A stretch of DNA of 64,000 nucleotides from Erpobdella octoculata (GCA_963978895.1 OZ022241.1:5532711-5596710), one strand, 5' to 3'. Shown: positions 36,601 to 53,726, numbered from the stretch's first letter. A program made the numbers and translations. Notes: a model not told the origin generated them from the sequence alone.

Positions 36601-36753
36601 CTTTCTCCAGATGGTAACTGTTCACCTGCTTCTTTTCATGGGGTCAGACGACCCCCATACTCTCCACTGGATGGCAATGAGAAAACGGGACACCCCGAAA
36701 GAAACAAGGATGGTCGTAGTAGAACCGAGGGATCTAACAGATCTTTTTATTGA
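24503..36753 (+). CDS. MIA3: TANGO1/MIA3-like ER export receptor for bulky cargo
   Basis: TANGO1 spans the membrane at ER exit sites. Its luminal part engages cargo and its cytosolic coiled coils and proline-rich tail bind COPII parts (family knowledge). Exons: 24503-29535, 29623-29748, 29998-30043, 30334-30422, 30648-30725, 31186-31296, 31937-32008, 32414-32518, 32620-32651, 33116-33206, 33302-33493, 33657-33747, 34042-34180, 34432-34533, 34886-34946, 35123-35158, 35298-35365, 35720-35787, 35890-35968, 36189-36753. Phases agree at every junction. Order seen: acidic luminal region, hydrophobic segment, coiled coils, proline-rich tail. Diagnostic matches to TANGO1/cTAGE5 are LLQEADGWNEK and the ENW-LLARQSERE segment. 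About 2400 residues without the unresolved N-terminus. The luminal SH3 domain was not found. Confidence 0.88.
29623..29748 (+). CDS. MIA3: TANGO1: membrane-spanning exon
   Basis: 42 codons in phase 0, flanked by CACACAG and GCAG|GTGAGT. LPPSLQSLFIRAPFGIHPT is followed by a transmembrane segment from CAFLVFVSS to FFIVIT. This corresponds in position and pattern to the LPEG..YGFPWE plus transmembrane helix of cTAGE5/TANGO1. Confidence 0.85.
29785..29850. repeat. Short tandem repeat near intron start
   Basis: ATTGAAGCTTGATTGATT-type units, two to three copies, about 40-100 bp downstream of the donor at 29748. Confidence 0.65.
29998..35968 (+). CDS. MIA3: TANGO1: cytosolic coiled-coil exons
   Basis: Eighteen short exons of heptad-rich Glu/Lys/Leu/Gln sequence form coiled coil 1 (to about 33206) and coiled coil 2 (33657-35365). 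They are separated by an acidic linker with DDDDPSEHGDDGEKEDEE in exon 33302-33493. In the family these coils recruit NRZ tethers and bind cTAGE5. The HENWL-type motif of coiled coil 2 is conserved as SQENW-LLARQSERE. The exon ending at 35968 uses a GC donor. Confidence 0.85.
30807..31129. mobile_element. 323-bp MITE with AGGGGTCAT TIRs in a TANGO1 intron
   Basis: The left end, AGGGGTCATCCATAAATGATGTCAC, and the complement of the right end, AGGGGTCATTCATACATAAAGTCAC, match over about 25 bp. C-rich blocks (ACCCCCCT) sit inside each end. There is no coding capacity. The target duplication is unclear (AACTG on both sides, offset by one base). It lies wholly inside the intron before exon 31186. 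Confidence 0.75.
31326..31740. repeat. Intronic direct duplication of about 110 bp interrupted by a SINE
   Basis: 31326-31442 and about 31626-31740 are similar along their length, sharing TTATTAATACTATTATTAGT, CATTTCATTCCAA and AAGATGATGCT. The SINE copy sits at the end of the left arm. Confidence 0.75.
31431..31625 (+). mobile_element. Full-length SINE with 13-bp target duplication
   Basis: The body is 31444-31612, 169 bp. It starts AACTCCGCCTCG, includes GGCCAGTCCCAAGCCTGGAT, GGAGGAGGG, TCCACGACAGGAA and GTGCTTCCTACATACAG, and ends TAAACTATTATAAAAAAA. It is flanked by ATGCTATTTGCTT at 31431-31443 and 31613-31625. The CCAGTCCCAAGCC-TGGATAAA-GGAGGG block resembles the 3' region of RTE/Rex3-type LINEs as I remember it, suggesting a LINE-tail-bearing SINE or short LINE 3' ends. 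It lies in the sense strand of a TANGO1 intron. Confidence 0.85.
31775..31845. repeat. 21-bp tandem repeat, four copies
   Basis: GTGCTTCCATACTAGTTGA units in the TANGO1 intron before exon 31937. Confidence 0.85.
32035..32185. repeat. GT-rich satellite near a TANGO1 donor
   Basis: Units of GTGTTGTTGTGTGGTGGTTT, five copies, then (TTGTG)n of about 11 copies. It starts about 27 bp after the donor at 32008. Cys/Val-rich frames over it are artefacts. Confidence 0.9.
33526..33611. repeat. (GATT)n microsatellite
   Basis: About 21 uninterrupted GATT units, starting about 33 bp after the donor at 33493 in TANGO1. Confidence 0.95.
35364..35500. repeat. 27-bp tandem repeat carrying the 5' splice site, five copies
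   Basis: The first copy contains the real exon end and donor (CAAAA|GTAAGTAG). The next three carry GTAAGTA in the same register and the fifth carries GTAATTA. Use of a later copy would put TAA in frame at once (AAG TAA), so only the first site gives a full protein. Confidence 0.92.
36189..36753 (+). CDS. MIA3: TANGO1: proline-rich C-terminal exon
   Basis: The last coding exon contains PPPGPPPFLGRPP, a PGFMPPPPPPP run and seven tandem PPRNRS units (36448-36566, an 18-bp coding minisatellite). In TANGO1 this region binds Sec23 through PPP motifs and is the standard C-terminus. The stop is at 36751-36753. Confidence 0.88.
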
Positions 36754-38408
36754 AAGTGGGGTGGGGTGGGTTTCTTTGTTATTCATGATCAGGTTTTGTT
36801 AGTGAAAAATCTGTTCTGTTTTGTGATGATGATGTCATAATCACCAATCAAGATGATCATGAATAAAGAAGTTAATGGAGATTACAGTGTTTAGGGTGCT
36901 ACCTGTGATAATAAATATGTTGACAGAGGTGATGATGATGATGATGTTCATCCGAATTCAGCTGGAAATATATATGTGTTATAAGATAATGAAATTGATC
37001 TGCATGAGTCATCAAATTATGCTTGTGTGCATGTGCATATAAGTTCAAAGTTAAAATAAAAGTTATCTTTCTGTCTCTCTCTCTCTCTTTCTATCTCTAC
37101 TCATTATAGCTTGTGCCAATGTTGTCTTGTTGTCCGTGGTACACTCATTTACAATAATTGCAGTCTTATAAAAAAATTTGCAATTGTTGCTTGTTCGATT
37201 TTAATTCTGATATGTATAAATTTAGTTATTCTGAATTAAATTTATTTTCTTTTTTCTAATAGTTCATTATTTCTATTTGTTTCATTGATAATTATAATTA
37301 ATTAAAATCGATCGATGTTCTTTTTTGAAGTTGTCATGTCAATATATTAACATCTTTGAAAACTTAGAAGGAATCAAATATTTGTCTTCGTCTTTCTTAA
37401 TCGAAATCATTGATTGGCAGGCTCAATTCTCAAACAGTGAATATTATTACATAAATTAGCATAAGTTAATGTGGTCTTGTACAGTTCGGTCATTACTTTG
37501 CTTTGTCAGCTCTTGAGGTTTTATATCGTTGGTACAAAAACACAGTAGCTGGACCATTAATTATGACTCGTGAGGTCTGTTAAAGTGCAGTTTCTTGTCA
37601 GTTTAAGCAACTTCTACAAATCGTATTTATGAAAATGTTGACGTAAACATTCTCGGTGGCAGGTTGAAACAACTGGAAAAGTGGAAGAAACAGAGAAACA
37701 ATTATGTAATTAAAAAACCAGTGATTTTTACAAAGAAACGCAGCTCTTTAGAATTATTAGAAAATGGCGATGGTATACGATTGTAATTTTCAGAAATCTT
37801 AGAAGCCAGCGGATTTGAACATCTTGAGGTCATCCTAAATTAGGCAGAAAAGCGTTGAAGCTTTTCAGAGTTGAAAATGGTGGATCCAGGAATTCTTGGT
37901 GGAGAAACAAATTAATCAAACACTATAGGCCGATGGCAAATGGGAAGGGTAGTCGTAGTCTCATTTTTAAATCCCTTAAATTAACTTCACCGCCGGTCTT
38001 GCTTGCTTGAATGTTAGCAAAACTGGAAAGTGAAAATTAACTAATTTTTTCCGTCATCCAAACGAGCTGAAATTTAAAATACAGCTCGCTCCCCATGACT
38101 GCATTCTATTAAAGCTTAAAAAATTATAATTAAAAATAATAATTAATTCTGTTTTAAAACAAGTCAAATACAATTAAATATATATAAATTCAAAACATGT
38201 AATTTAAAAAAAAAATTTTTTGTAAAAAAAATGAGAAGCCCGAAATATTAGGGATTTTTGAAAAACCTGGCTTACTTGTTTCGATAAAGTATTAGTCAAC
38301 TTTTCATTTATAAAAATCGAGTTGGCTCAGCTCATAAAAAATATGAGGTTTTGAAAAAAGTCTTAAGGCACTTAAATATATTGTTTTTTGTTTCATAATC
38401 GGATGGGG
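36754..38408. other. TANGO1 3' UTR and intergenic region
   Basis: Contains a likely polyadenylation signal, AATAAA, at 37055-37060 (an earlier one lies near 36862), followed by a (TCTC)n run. The remainder, to the hAT element, is AT-rich with no supported gene. Confidence 0.5.
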
Positions 38409-39582
38409 TAAATTACCAGTGATGGGCACTAGCTACCTCAATTGTAGTTATAACTACCTACCAACTACCTCATGACATAAGTAGTTATAATTACTTTGTT
38501 AACTACTACTAAAGTAGTGAACTACTTTTAAAAAAACATATATATATATATATTCTTACTCGTGCAAATAAAAAATAAAAACAAAACTAATTTGCATTTA
38601 ATGGATATAAAATATTTAATAATGAAAACAAAGTGTTATTTTATTCATGCATAAAATTTGAATCGCAAAGAAGTAGAAAAATTGTTAAAACTAGAACGGC
38701 TCTTCAAAAGTACCATACGATCATACAAAGTGTCAGTCATTTTGCATCTCCATGGCGTCAATATCAGGCCATCAATACTAAATAACCGTTCAACAGCTGC
38801 GCTGCTGGGAAGCGTAGAATTTGATTTTGATTTTATGAACGCGCACTGTTGATTTCAATCCTTTAAGTGATTAAAAATTCGATGCTTTAGATCCCAGATA
38901 ATCTTCCGATGTAAAAATGCCAATTTAAAGAAATAAAAGATATTTAAATAAAACGTGATAGATGTACTAGAACATAATATCGCTTATTATCGTTAGGGTT
39001 AAGGTTAGGGTTAGCATTTAGCATCCAACTAGCCACTTCGTTCACCAGCAGTTAAGCAAGGGCATCCAACATTCGGCAAAAATGGTTTACGCGATTTTTC
39101 TCTTTATAAACTTTTGAAAGCCTCAGCTCCTGCACCTTAACATCAAAAAAATCTTGCAAAACCACAAATTCATACTACTGCATTTATTTATTTTTCATCT
39201 GTCAGAAAAACGTCATATCAGTGAAAAATCTTACAACAGGGGGAAATGTTCTACCCTGGAGGGAGGGAATGTCCGGGGTAGGGGGGGGAAATGTCCTACA
39301 TTCAGATAAACAAATTGATAAATTTGTTTTGGGGTAAAAATTAATGCGCTTTTGCAAACCTGGGTTTGTTTTGTTTCAGTCCTAACTAAAAGTAGTTAAA
39401 TAATCGTAAATAGTTATAACGTTATAACTACTTAACTAGATCATAAAAGTAGTTATAACTAAATGACAACTACCCAAAAACAAACGTAGTTATAACTACT
39501 GTATAACTACTTGAAATGTAGTTATAACTACTATACAGTAGTTGCAACTACAGTAGTTAAAGTGCCCATCTCTGTAAATTAC
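38409..39582. mobile_element. hAT element with 8-bp target duplication
   Basis: The element is 38417-39574. It starts CAGTGATGGGCACT and ends AGTGCCCATCTCTG, short TIRs of the hAT CAG(A/T)GATGGGC style. It is flanked by a perfect 8-bp duplication, TAAATTAC, at 38409-38416 and 39575-39582, the duplication length typical of hAT. Both subterminal zones are rich in GTAGTTATAACTAC palindromes. The body keeps a hAT dimerisation fragment on the minus strand but no full transposase, so it is non-autonomous. Confidence 0.9.
38680..38830 (-). pseudogene. hAT transposase C-terminal (dimerisation) fragment
   Basis: The minus strand reads NSTLPSSAAVERLFSIDG, then LTPWRCKMTD and DRMVLLKSR. This is the conserved hATC pattern (P-x-SSA-x-VER-x-FS, then R-x-x-M, then V-x-LK). 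Only about 50 codons survive, inside the hAT element 38417-39574. Confidence 0.85.
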
Positions 39583-40098
39583 TCAATACATAATTCAAAA
39601 TATATAATACAGTTAAAATATACAGTTAAGTTTTTTTCAGTTTTTTTTAAATTTTTTAATAGTGTGGGTTGCGCAATAAGTCTGATGTGGAGTGGAATTA
39701 AATGGTCTGCTCCGTGTTTACATTATTTTGTTCGATATTGTTGCGGACTGATTCTACGCAGTGTAGTCACTACAAAAGTCAGTAAAAACTAGTTTTATAA
39801 ATATATATATTGATTTTTATCATCGATAAATTTTTTGTTTCTAAAAAAACAAGTTTAGCGTACAAGCGACATTAATTAATATTTTATAAATTGATTGATA
39901 AACAAATATCAACCATCGCCTAGTTGTCTCAAAACTTAATTAGACTTAATAGTTGCATTTCTACGTGTAAGCTCCAACCTACGCGAATTCACCCGCAACA
40001 GGCTACTGACTGACTACTGCTTGTGGTCTTAATTGAGTTTTAGACTTTAGTCTGTCTAGTCCTGGTCTTTTAGTCTTTTAGTTCTTATAAACTGAGCC
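39583..40098. other. Upstream region of NFX1
   Basis: No gene. The start codon at 40099 is preceded by AGTCTTTTAGTCTTTTAGTTC-type T-rich sequence, probably 5' UTR. No core promoter motif can be asserted. Confidence 0.4.
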
Positions 40099-47232
<7,134 letters not shown>

Positions 47233-48481
47233 ATTTAATTTTATGATCACAAGCTTATTCGAAGATAACTTTTGCTTTGTTTGTCTGCCATAGAAATGTT
47301 CTTTGTTTTCTTGTTTGTTTTAAGAAAGCTAGTGCGACCTAGCTGTAGATAGTAGATTGTTTTATTTGATTAACTTAAGATTCAGGATCTTCATCTGGTG
47401 ACCGTTGAAGTGTTACGATGAAAATATCTTTTAAATAAACGTAGTCGATTGGTAATATATGCATTTTACTGTTATCATGTTCCAAAATCTAAACAACAAC
47501 AATAATAATAATAATAATTCCAGAGCATTGTACATGCACCTGCACAAAGATGGTAGTGGATTGTTATTTTTTTAATAACCCACAACAGCACAATTATTGT
47601 AAAGTTTACAACTAAAAAGGTACGAGGTGGCAACGAGATCGCTGCTGACAAACTGCTATAATTTACAAGACGGACGACAGGAATTATTTTATCAGATGAT
47701 GCTCTTTGTTTATCATTTGTGGCTTTGACACGTTCCTGGTGATTCAGAGAGCATTCAATGGTTGGCATGAGGGAGCTCAAATATGCCAGCTATGAAAGGT
47801 TACATGAAGCTTAAACAATCAAACTCGAAATTGAATGATTGATTACAATATTTATGTCATTTTTACAGTTTAAGAAGAAAGTATCAAACAAAAGCATGAA
47901 TGTGGAAAGATGATAACATATATGTTGAGACAGCACAGCAGGTGCTTTTAGATCATGCGATTACAAATAACCCAAAAGTTTTTAAGGATTGTTAAGCCAT
48001 CATTAGTAAATTGCCAGCCTCATGGTTAAACGCGTTGCAATCGCAAACTGCACGCGAAGCCAAAAACCACAAAAACACGACATTTATAAAGAATAGCACT
48101 CGATAGCAAACACAATTTTTCCACCAAATTGCTTTCAAGTAGTTGAGTCACAATACAATGGCAGAATTGATTTTTAAATCGCTTTATGATTCATTTACAG
48201 GGTGATGAAATCACCTTTGAGACCTAACGAAAAATTAATAACAAGACCATATGCTACAGATAAATTAAGCAACGGATTACGTAATACGAATTTGTTTTGT
48301 CTGTAATAAGCATCTTGTAGCTAAATCAATTACATAAAAAGTACATCTTGATGAAGGATAAACAAGATGAGAGTCTCTTGCAACAAGGTGGTAAAAAAAT
48401 TACAAATCCGTCATCAATAATAATAATAATAATAATAAAACGCCTTTTGACAAAACAGAAACCCCCCACAAATCCTTTCTT
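47233..48481. other. Convergent intergenic region between NFX1 and endosulfine
   Basis: Contains the likely NFX1 polyadenylation signal AATAAA at 47434-47439. A minus-strand frame at 47475-47780 overlaps an (AAT)n tract and shows no family; not called. A small (AAT)n at 48415-48438 lies in the endosulfine 3' UTR. Confidence 0.5.
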
Positions 48482-50265
48482 TCACGAAATATTCGCCAGC
48501 TTGCTCTGCAGAGGCCCAACTTTCTTGTGGGGTACAGTTTCTGGTGTTGGGATCGCATCACCAGTTTGGCCCAAGAGCAAAGGGGGTTTTTGACCCCCAA
48601 GAAGCTTTCCTCCCGGTCCAACTTTTGCCTTGGCCATGTTGTAGTCTCCAGAGTCAAAATATTTGTTCTTGAAAAAAATATTTGTAAGATGTAAAGTATT
48701 TTAGGCCATAACAAAATAACAATTTTTAAGTTAAACCAAATTTAATTTAAATTGATTTAAATCAACTGGCAGTAGGCTAGACTTAATGCAAATGCAAAAA
48801 TTCAATTAGAATTGGCTAGCAAAATTAAGCACATCTAATAAGCCAAATCTACCATGCTATTTCTACAGCTCTATTTCTACAGTTATTTCTATGTTACTTA
48901 TGGTAATCTTTCAGTTTAGGAAAATGAATTATTTTTACTATTTTCCATAAAGAAATGGATGGAAATATTAAATTAATTTAATTTTTTATGAATTTCAAAT
49001 AAAAGTTTGTAATGATATAAAAATTAGTGGTCTATTTTGCTTCCGGTTTTTGCAAGCTAAAAAGCGCACAATCAAATAGCAAGAATATGTTTCAAAGTAA
49101 AGTAATAGAAGTGGAAGCTTACAAAACCTACAAACAAATTTAATGTAGGTATTCCCCAAATATTCAGGATTCAAAGTTTATAATCAATAAGTATATATTA
49201 TTAATATTGAGCGGTCAAATATTTTCAAGCTAATTCTTGAGCGACGAACAGAAAATGTTAGAAGCAATGAGAATATTATTTTTTTAACTTTTCAAGTTAA
49301 AGCAAGATTTTAACAATTATGTCCAAACTTTCAATATGTGCGTTTTACTCCCTGCACGAGCGAGAATAGATTTTCGTAGCAAGCTATTTCAAGTTCCTTC
49401 CGACTTTAAATGTTAAAAAATCGCATCAAAACATTCTTTTATAAATAATTTGTTATGATTTTTCCTAATAAATTATCCTTTCTCATATTTAAAGATGATT
49501 ATTTGATGTTTTTTAATGGCAAAAATAATTTATTTTCCTATAGTGATAGATTACCTTACATATTGCACGGCTGGCATATTTCGACACGATAGTTAATGAT
49601 TTAAAGTTTAAAGTTCACTTGGCTTACCCCTTTAGAGAGGCGTTTCTGCAGTAGTTCAGATGACCCTGTACCCTTCAGTGATGGATACCTTGACTTTAAC
49701 TTGGCTTCCTCTGCTTTTTCAAGTTCTATCCTTTTCTGAAATGAAACAAAAATAAACAGGAAAAATAAAAATTATCCAAAACTTTTCTAAAAAATATTAC
49801 AATGAGTTATCAAAAACAATTGGTGTTTTTGATTTAGTTAAGAACGTTTTAAAAAAATAGCTGTTATTATTATTATTATGCTATTAACGTGCTGTCTAAA
49901 AATAAATTTTCTCAGAGCACAGGGCAAACAGTGCCGAAAAGAAAAACAAATGAATCTAATGTCAAAATTTAAAAGGTCAAATTCTATTTAACATTCGAGA
50001 GAATGAATTATCACATTCTATTTATTCTACTAGCCTATTAGCAAAGCAAAACCAAATTATTTTGTACTTTGTAAGCCATCCTCATCTAACAACGGCTACA
50101 AAGTCAGTCAAAATAAACTTATCAACATTAACATGGCGAGCCAACCCTCTCCAACTCTGCCAGTTCTTCACTCGTAGGAGCTTGCTCCAGGTCCTCGTAC
50201 GAATCGGAATAGTCATCGGTCTGTTGTGGCTCGCTGTGGACCTGTTTTTCTTCAAGTTCAGACAT
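48482..50265 (-). CDS. ENSA: Alpha-endosulfine/ARPP19 (PP2A-B55 inhibitor)
   Basis: After phosphorylation by Greatwall, this small protein inhibits PP2A-B55 and lets cells enter mitosis (family knowledge). Three exons: 50265-50146, 49735-49628, 48667-48482, all phase 0, 137 residues against about 112-121 in vertebrates. It contains EEAKLKSRYPSL, the invariant NKYFDSGDYNMAKAK with the Greatwall serine at residue 82, and AIPTPETVP. The ATG at 50265 follows an in-frame region, and the exon 1 donor (AGG|GTTGGC) is weak but the only phase-0 choice nearby. The C-terminal RKxS site phosphorylated by PKA in vertebrates is replaced by HKKVGP. One gene stands for ENSA and ARPP19. Confidence 0.95.
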
Positions 50266-50739
50266 TTTATAAGAAATCTGTGGCTGTCCCTTTCGACAGA
50301 GTAAAAACAATCCGATCGACAAAATATCGATTATGCTATCAGTTTTCGGTGAATTAAATAAACGCTAGAGAAATTGCGCCCGATTAAGAACCACAATATG
50401 CCCGACTCGTAAAAACACCTAAAGAGAAAGCGCGTTTTTAATATGATTTGAATTTTAATTAAAAAATTACCATTAATAAAATTTAATAAAATTTGTTTTA
50501 ATTATAAATAAAACACAATCTAGTTTGATTGCTGTGCTGCCAATATTTCGCTCTCGGTAACTTTACTTTACTTTAAAGCTGTTTTTTAAAGATAAAACAA
50601 ATAATCTACAGTTTTTTTTTAATAAATTGACGATTTAGGAAAAATGATATCAAAAATAAGCAAAGATGGGACCAAAACATTTTTTCAGGACTGAGACATT
50701 TATCAATCAACTAATTATCTATATACAACCTACTAGCGG
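50266..50739. other. Upstream flank of endosulfine gene
   Basis: AT-rich, with no gene and no supported promoter motif. Confidence 0.4.
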
Positions 50740-51190
50740 GAGGGGCGCAGCCAGAAATTTTTCGGGGGGCCCGGGAAGAAAATCTGATTATTAAGGAGTT
50801 TTACTGAGAAATTTCCAACCCACAAAAATTAAGGTTTAACGACAGTTTCAGCAATAATTAGTAATAACAAACAATAAGACATTTAATTTAGAAAAGTAAA
50901 TCACAATATGAAATTCAGCCGACTTTTTTTCTGCAAAAATGTTGATGAAGATTTTTTCATTAATGTTAAGGTCGCAATTGATTGTCATCTGGGCAAACCC
51001 ATTCAGCCTTGTCTGGCCCATTGTGGTGCGTAGATAAGATTTGAGCCCGGCAGAGTTGAGGAGGATTTCTCGGCTGTCGCGAAGAAAGGGGGCAAGTGGT
51101 GAAGAGTTTCAGCACTGCTGAATCAGCAGCATATTTATCAACGGGTAGATGAAGTATTGACAATGTTGCAGAACATCAACTGCGATATGT
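50740..51190 (-). pseudogene. hAT (ZMYM1/TTF-type) transposase C-terminal remnant
   Basis: The minus strand from about 51185 encodes a degenerate protein with SYLRTTMGQTRLNGFAQM followed by a TINCDL-N-INEKIFINIFAEK-like stretch. This matches the LRS-TM-x-QERLN-x-LA C-terminal pattern of ZMYM1/KIAA1586-like hAT transposases. The sequence at 50743-50790 (GAGGGGCGCAGCCAGAAATTTTTCGGGGGGCCCGG) resembles the terminal sequence of such elements. Only a fragment remains; the boundaries are approximate. Confidence 0.7.
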
Positions 51191-51489
51191 GGCCGCTCTG
51201 ACAATTGGGTCTTAGCCAAAGTGGATCGGGTCGGGTCGAAAACAGGTGGGTCGAGTCACAAAAGAAATAACAAAAATAGGTTTAATCAGGTCAGATTTTC
51301 TGCAGTCGGGTTTTTAAAAATAGACCCATGGACAACTCTCACCCTAAAAGTTTTGATAACTTATTAAATATTTAATTTCAAAATAATTGGTAACTAGGTC
51401 TCGAAAACACGGACACGCGCGTCACTTCAACATCGACATTGGCAAGGTTTAGGGGACTGGGGCCGGCCCTGTAGTGGTTTTTTTTATCA
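51191..51489. other. Non-coding, transposon-flanking DNA
   Basis: Contains GGGTCGGGTCG-type short repeats (51225-51260). No gene recognised. Confidence 0.4.
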
Positions 51490-51745
51490 TTTCCTTTCCC
51501 GTTGGCTTTCACGCTCCCGGTCGCTTTCCTGTTCCCGCTTTTGCTTTCCCGCTCGCGATCGTTTTCCCGTCCTCGGTCGCTTTCCCCCTCCCACTTGCTC
51601 TCCCGTTCCCGGTGGCTTTCCATTTCTTGCTCGCTCTTTCGCTTTCGCTTCCGGTTGCTTTTTCTTTCCCGTTACAGCTCATTCTCCAGTTCCAATTTGC
51701 TCTCACGTTCCCGTTTCTGCTCGCTCTCTCGCTCCGCTCATTTTT
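51490..51745. repeat. GC-rich 18-bp repeat cluster (CCCGGTCGCTTTCCCGTT type)
   Basis: About 13 imperfect units, reverse complement of the motif at 21436-21575. The surrounding DNA is AT-rich. Confidence 0.8.
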
Positions 51746-51803
51746 GACCGATCTTAATTTTTTCACAAAAACATTACTCTATTGACCCTCAAGGTTGTGT
51801 GAA

Positions 51804-52000
51804 GATTTCATCACGTTTTTTTTTTTAATAGTTTATAGTCCTGTACACCAGGTGTTTTAAGACTTTAATGGCGGTATGTAGGAAGCACTTAAGTACTTCC
51901 TGTCGTGGACCAGAATTTGATTCTTTTTACTTTCTCCCTCCTCCTTTCTCCAGGCTTGGGACTGGCTCGCAATTATCGAGGCGGAGTTGATTTCATCACG
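51804..52000 (-). mobile_element. SINE copy (minus) with 12-bp target duplication
   Basis: Body 51816-51988, reverse complement of the family: poly-T start, TAGTTTATAGTCC, CACCAGGTGTTTTAAGAC, then GGCTTGGGACTGGC and GAGGCGGAGTT. Flanked by GATTTCATCACG at 51804-51815 and 51989-52000. Confidence 0.88.
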
Positions 52001-52047
52001 ATCGGATGAATGGTGTAGCAATGCATAAAAGACATACATACAGACAG

Positions 52048-52330
<283 letters not shown>

Positions 52331-52336
52331 GGTTTT

Positions 52337-52410
52337 TCTATCGTTTTTCTCTCACGCTCCCGTTTCCATTCCCGCTTGCTCTCACGCTCCCGGTCGCTTT
52401 CCCACTTTTC
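52337..52410. repeat. GC-rich 18-bp repeat, short cluster
   Basis: CTCACGCTCCCGTTTCCATTC and CTCACGCTCCCGGTCGCTTTC-type units, lying between two long TA arrays. Confidence 0.75.
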
Positions 52411-52481
52411 GAACACCTAGAGCTCTAAAACTTTCAGGAAAGCTTTATTCTGGAGAAAAATACATGAAGTTGATGTTCTGC

Positions 52482-52707
<226 letters not shown>

Positions 52708-52799
52708 TTTTTAAACAATGTTTGCATATCACTGTTTTTAAACTACCAAACCATCTCTTGTGTACAAATGCATTTTCAGTCAAATTTCACTCGTGTATT

Positions 52800-52871
52800 A
52801 ACTTACGAGAAATATTAAAAACAAAAATTGTTTTGCAACGAGTAAAAGAACAATTAGAACAAACCAGATAA
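52800..52871 (+). pseudogene. Broken upstream remnant of the UBX repeat linker
   Basis: The frame just before the gene reads KIVLQRVKEQLEQTR and then a stop (TAA, 52869-52871), followed by AT and ATG. It is clearly homologous to the inter-domain linker KIALQRVKDLIEQDKLNREA. The stop thus sits where the linker of the second repeat reads through into MSRLSAPS. The present start codon therefore corresponds to an internal methionine of a longer ancestor. Confidence 0.75.
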
Positions 52872-52877
52872 GCTACT

Positions 52878-53726
52878 ATGTCTTCATCTGCTTCTTCAGA
52901 TCTGTCGATACCACCACAAACTCTAGAAGAATCTCAACAACAAAATACTTGTAAAGACTCTAAAACTAATATACAGATTCGATTGCTGGACGGTAACAGA
53001 CTGGTGCAATCTTTCAGCGTCGAAGAAACTTTGGCCTCAGTTAAGCTTTTCGTACAACAGAAGTCAAACAGATATTCAAACAAGTCTTTCACTTTTGCTA
53101 CCTCTTTTCCTAGAAAAGAGTACAGTGAAGATGACATGCAAGCTTCCCTTGGAGTTTTAGGCCTTGCACCATCAGCGGTTCTTATCGTCAAACAACTAGG
53201 CCTGGTGGATGATCAACTAAAACCTGTAAGAAACATTTGGACAGATATTGCAGAAGACAAACGGAAACTTTTGGAAAAAGAAAAATTGAAAGCGGCTGAA
53301 CAGGTAAGCAAGAAAAAGACAGAAGACAAAATTGCCTTGCAAAGAGTCAAGGATCTAATTGAACAAGACAAATTAAATAGAGAAGCTAATATGTCCCGTT
53401 TATCTGCTCCTTCAAATCTTGCGATACCACCACAAACTGCAGCAGATCAACAGCAAAATACATGGAAAGACAGAAGCAAAACAAATATACAGGTGCAATT
53501 GCTAGACGGAAGCAGATTGGTGGAAGCTTTCAACGTCGATGAAGCTTTGGCCACAGTTAGGCTCTTCGTAAAGCTGAAGTTAAAAGAGTATTTAAACCTT
53601 CCCTTTACTTTTATCACCACTTTTCCTAACAAAGAGTACAATGAAGATGATATGCAAACCTCTCTTGAGGTTTTAGGTCTTGCACCATCAGCCGTTCTTG
53701 TGCTCAAGAGATTGAAAGCTTTGTAG
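52878..53726 (+). CDS. Intronless tandem double-UBX protein, UBXN1-like
   Basis: 282 residues in one exon. UBX domains bind the N-domain of the AAA ATPase p97/VCP (family knowledge). Domain 1 (about 33-107) contains NIQIRLLDGNRLVQSF, the loop SFPRKEYSEDDM and LAPSAVLIVK. Domain 2 (about 203-281) repeats the pattern but has TFPNKEYNEDDM, so the FPR loop that contacts p97 is changed to FPN. The domains are joined by a Lys/Glu coiled region like the one before the UBX domain of UBXN1/SAKS1. The UBA domain of UBXN1 is absent. Likely a retrocopy followed by internal tandem duplication; AATAAA at 53801-53806. Start: ATG at 52878, since a stop at 52869 closes the frame upstream. Confidence 0.85.
   Translation: MSSSASSDLSIPPQTLEESQQQNTCKDSKTNIQIRLLDGNRLVQSFSVEETLASVKLFVQQKSNRYSNKSFTFATSFPRKEYSEDDMQASLGVLGLAPSAVLIVKQLGLVDDQLKPVRNIWTDIAEDKRKLLEKEKLKAAEQVSKKKTEDKIALQRVKDLIEQDKLNREANMSRLSAPSNLAIPPQTAADQQQNTWKDRSKTNIQVQLLDGSRLVEAFNVDEALATVRLFVKLKLKEYLNLPFTFITTFPNKEYNEDDMQTSLEVLGLAPSAVLVLKRLKAL

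Noticed and set aside
36395..36802. Second protein overlapping the TANGO1 proline-rich exon
   Set aside because: Frame-shifted reading of the PPRNRS minisatellite; it has no support apart from length.
47475..47780. 101-residue minus-strand protein between NFX1 and endosulfine
   Set aside because: Contains Tyr/Cys runs from an (AAT)n tract, has no recognisable family and lies between two 3' ends.
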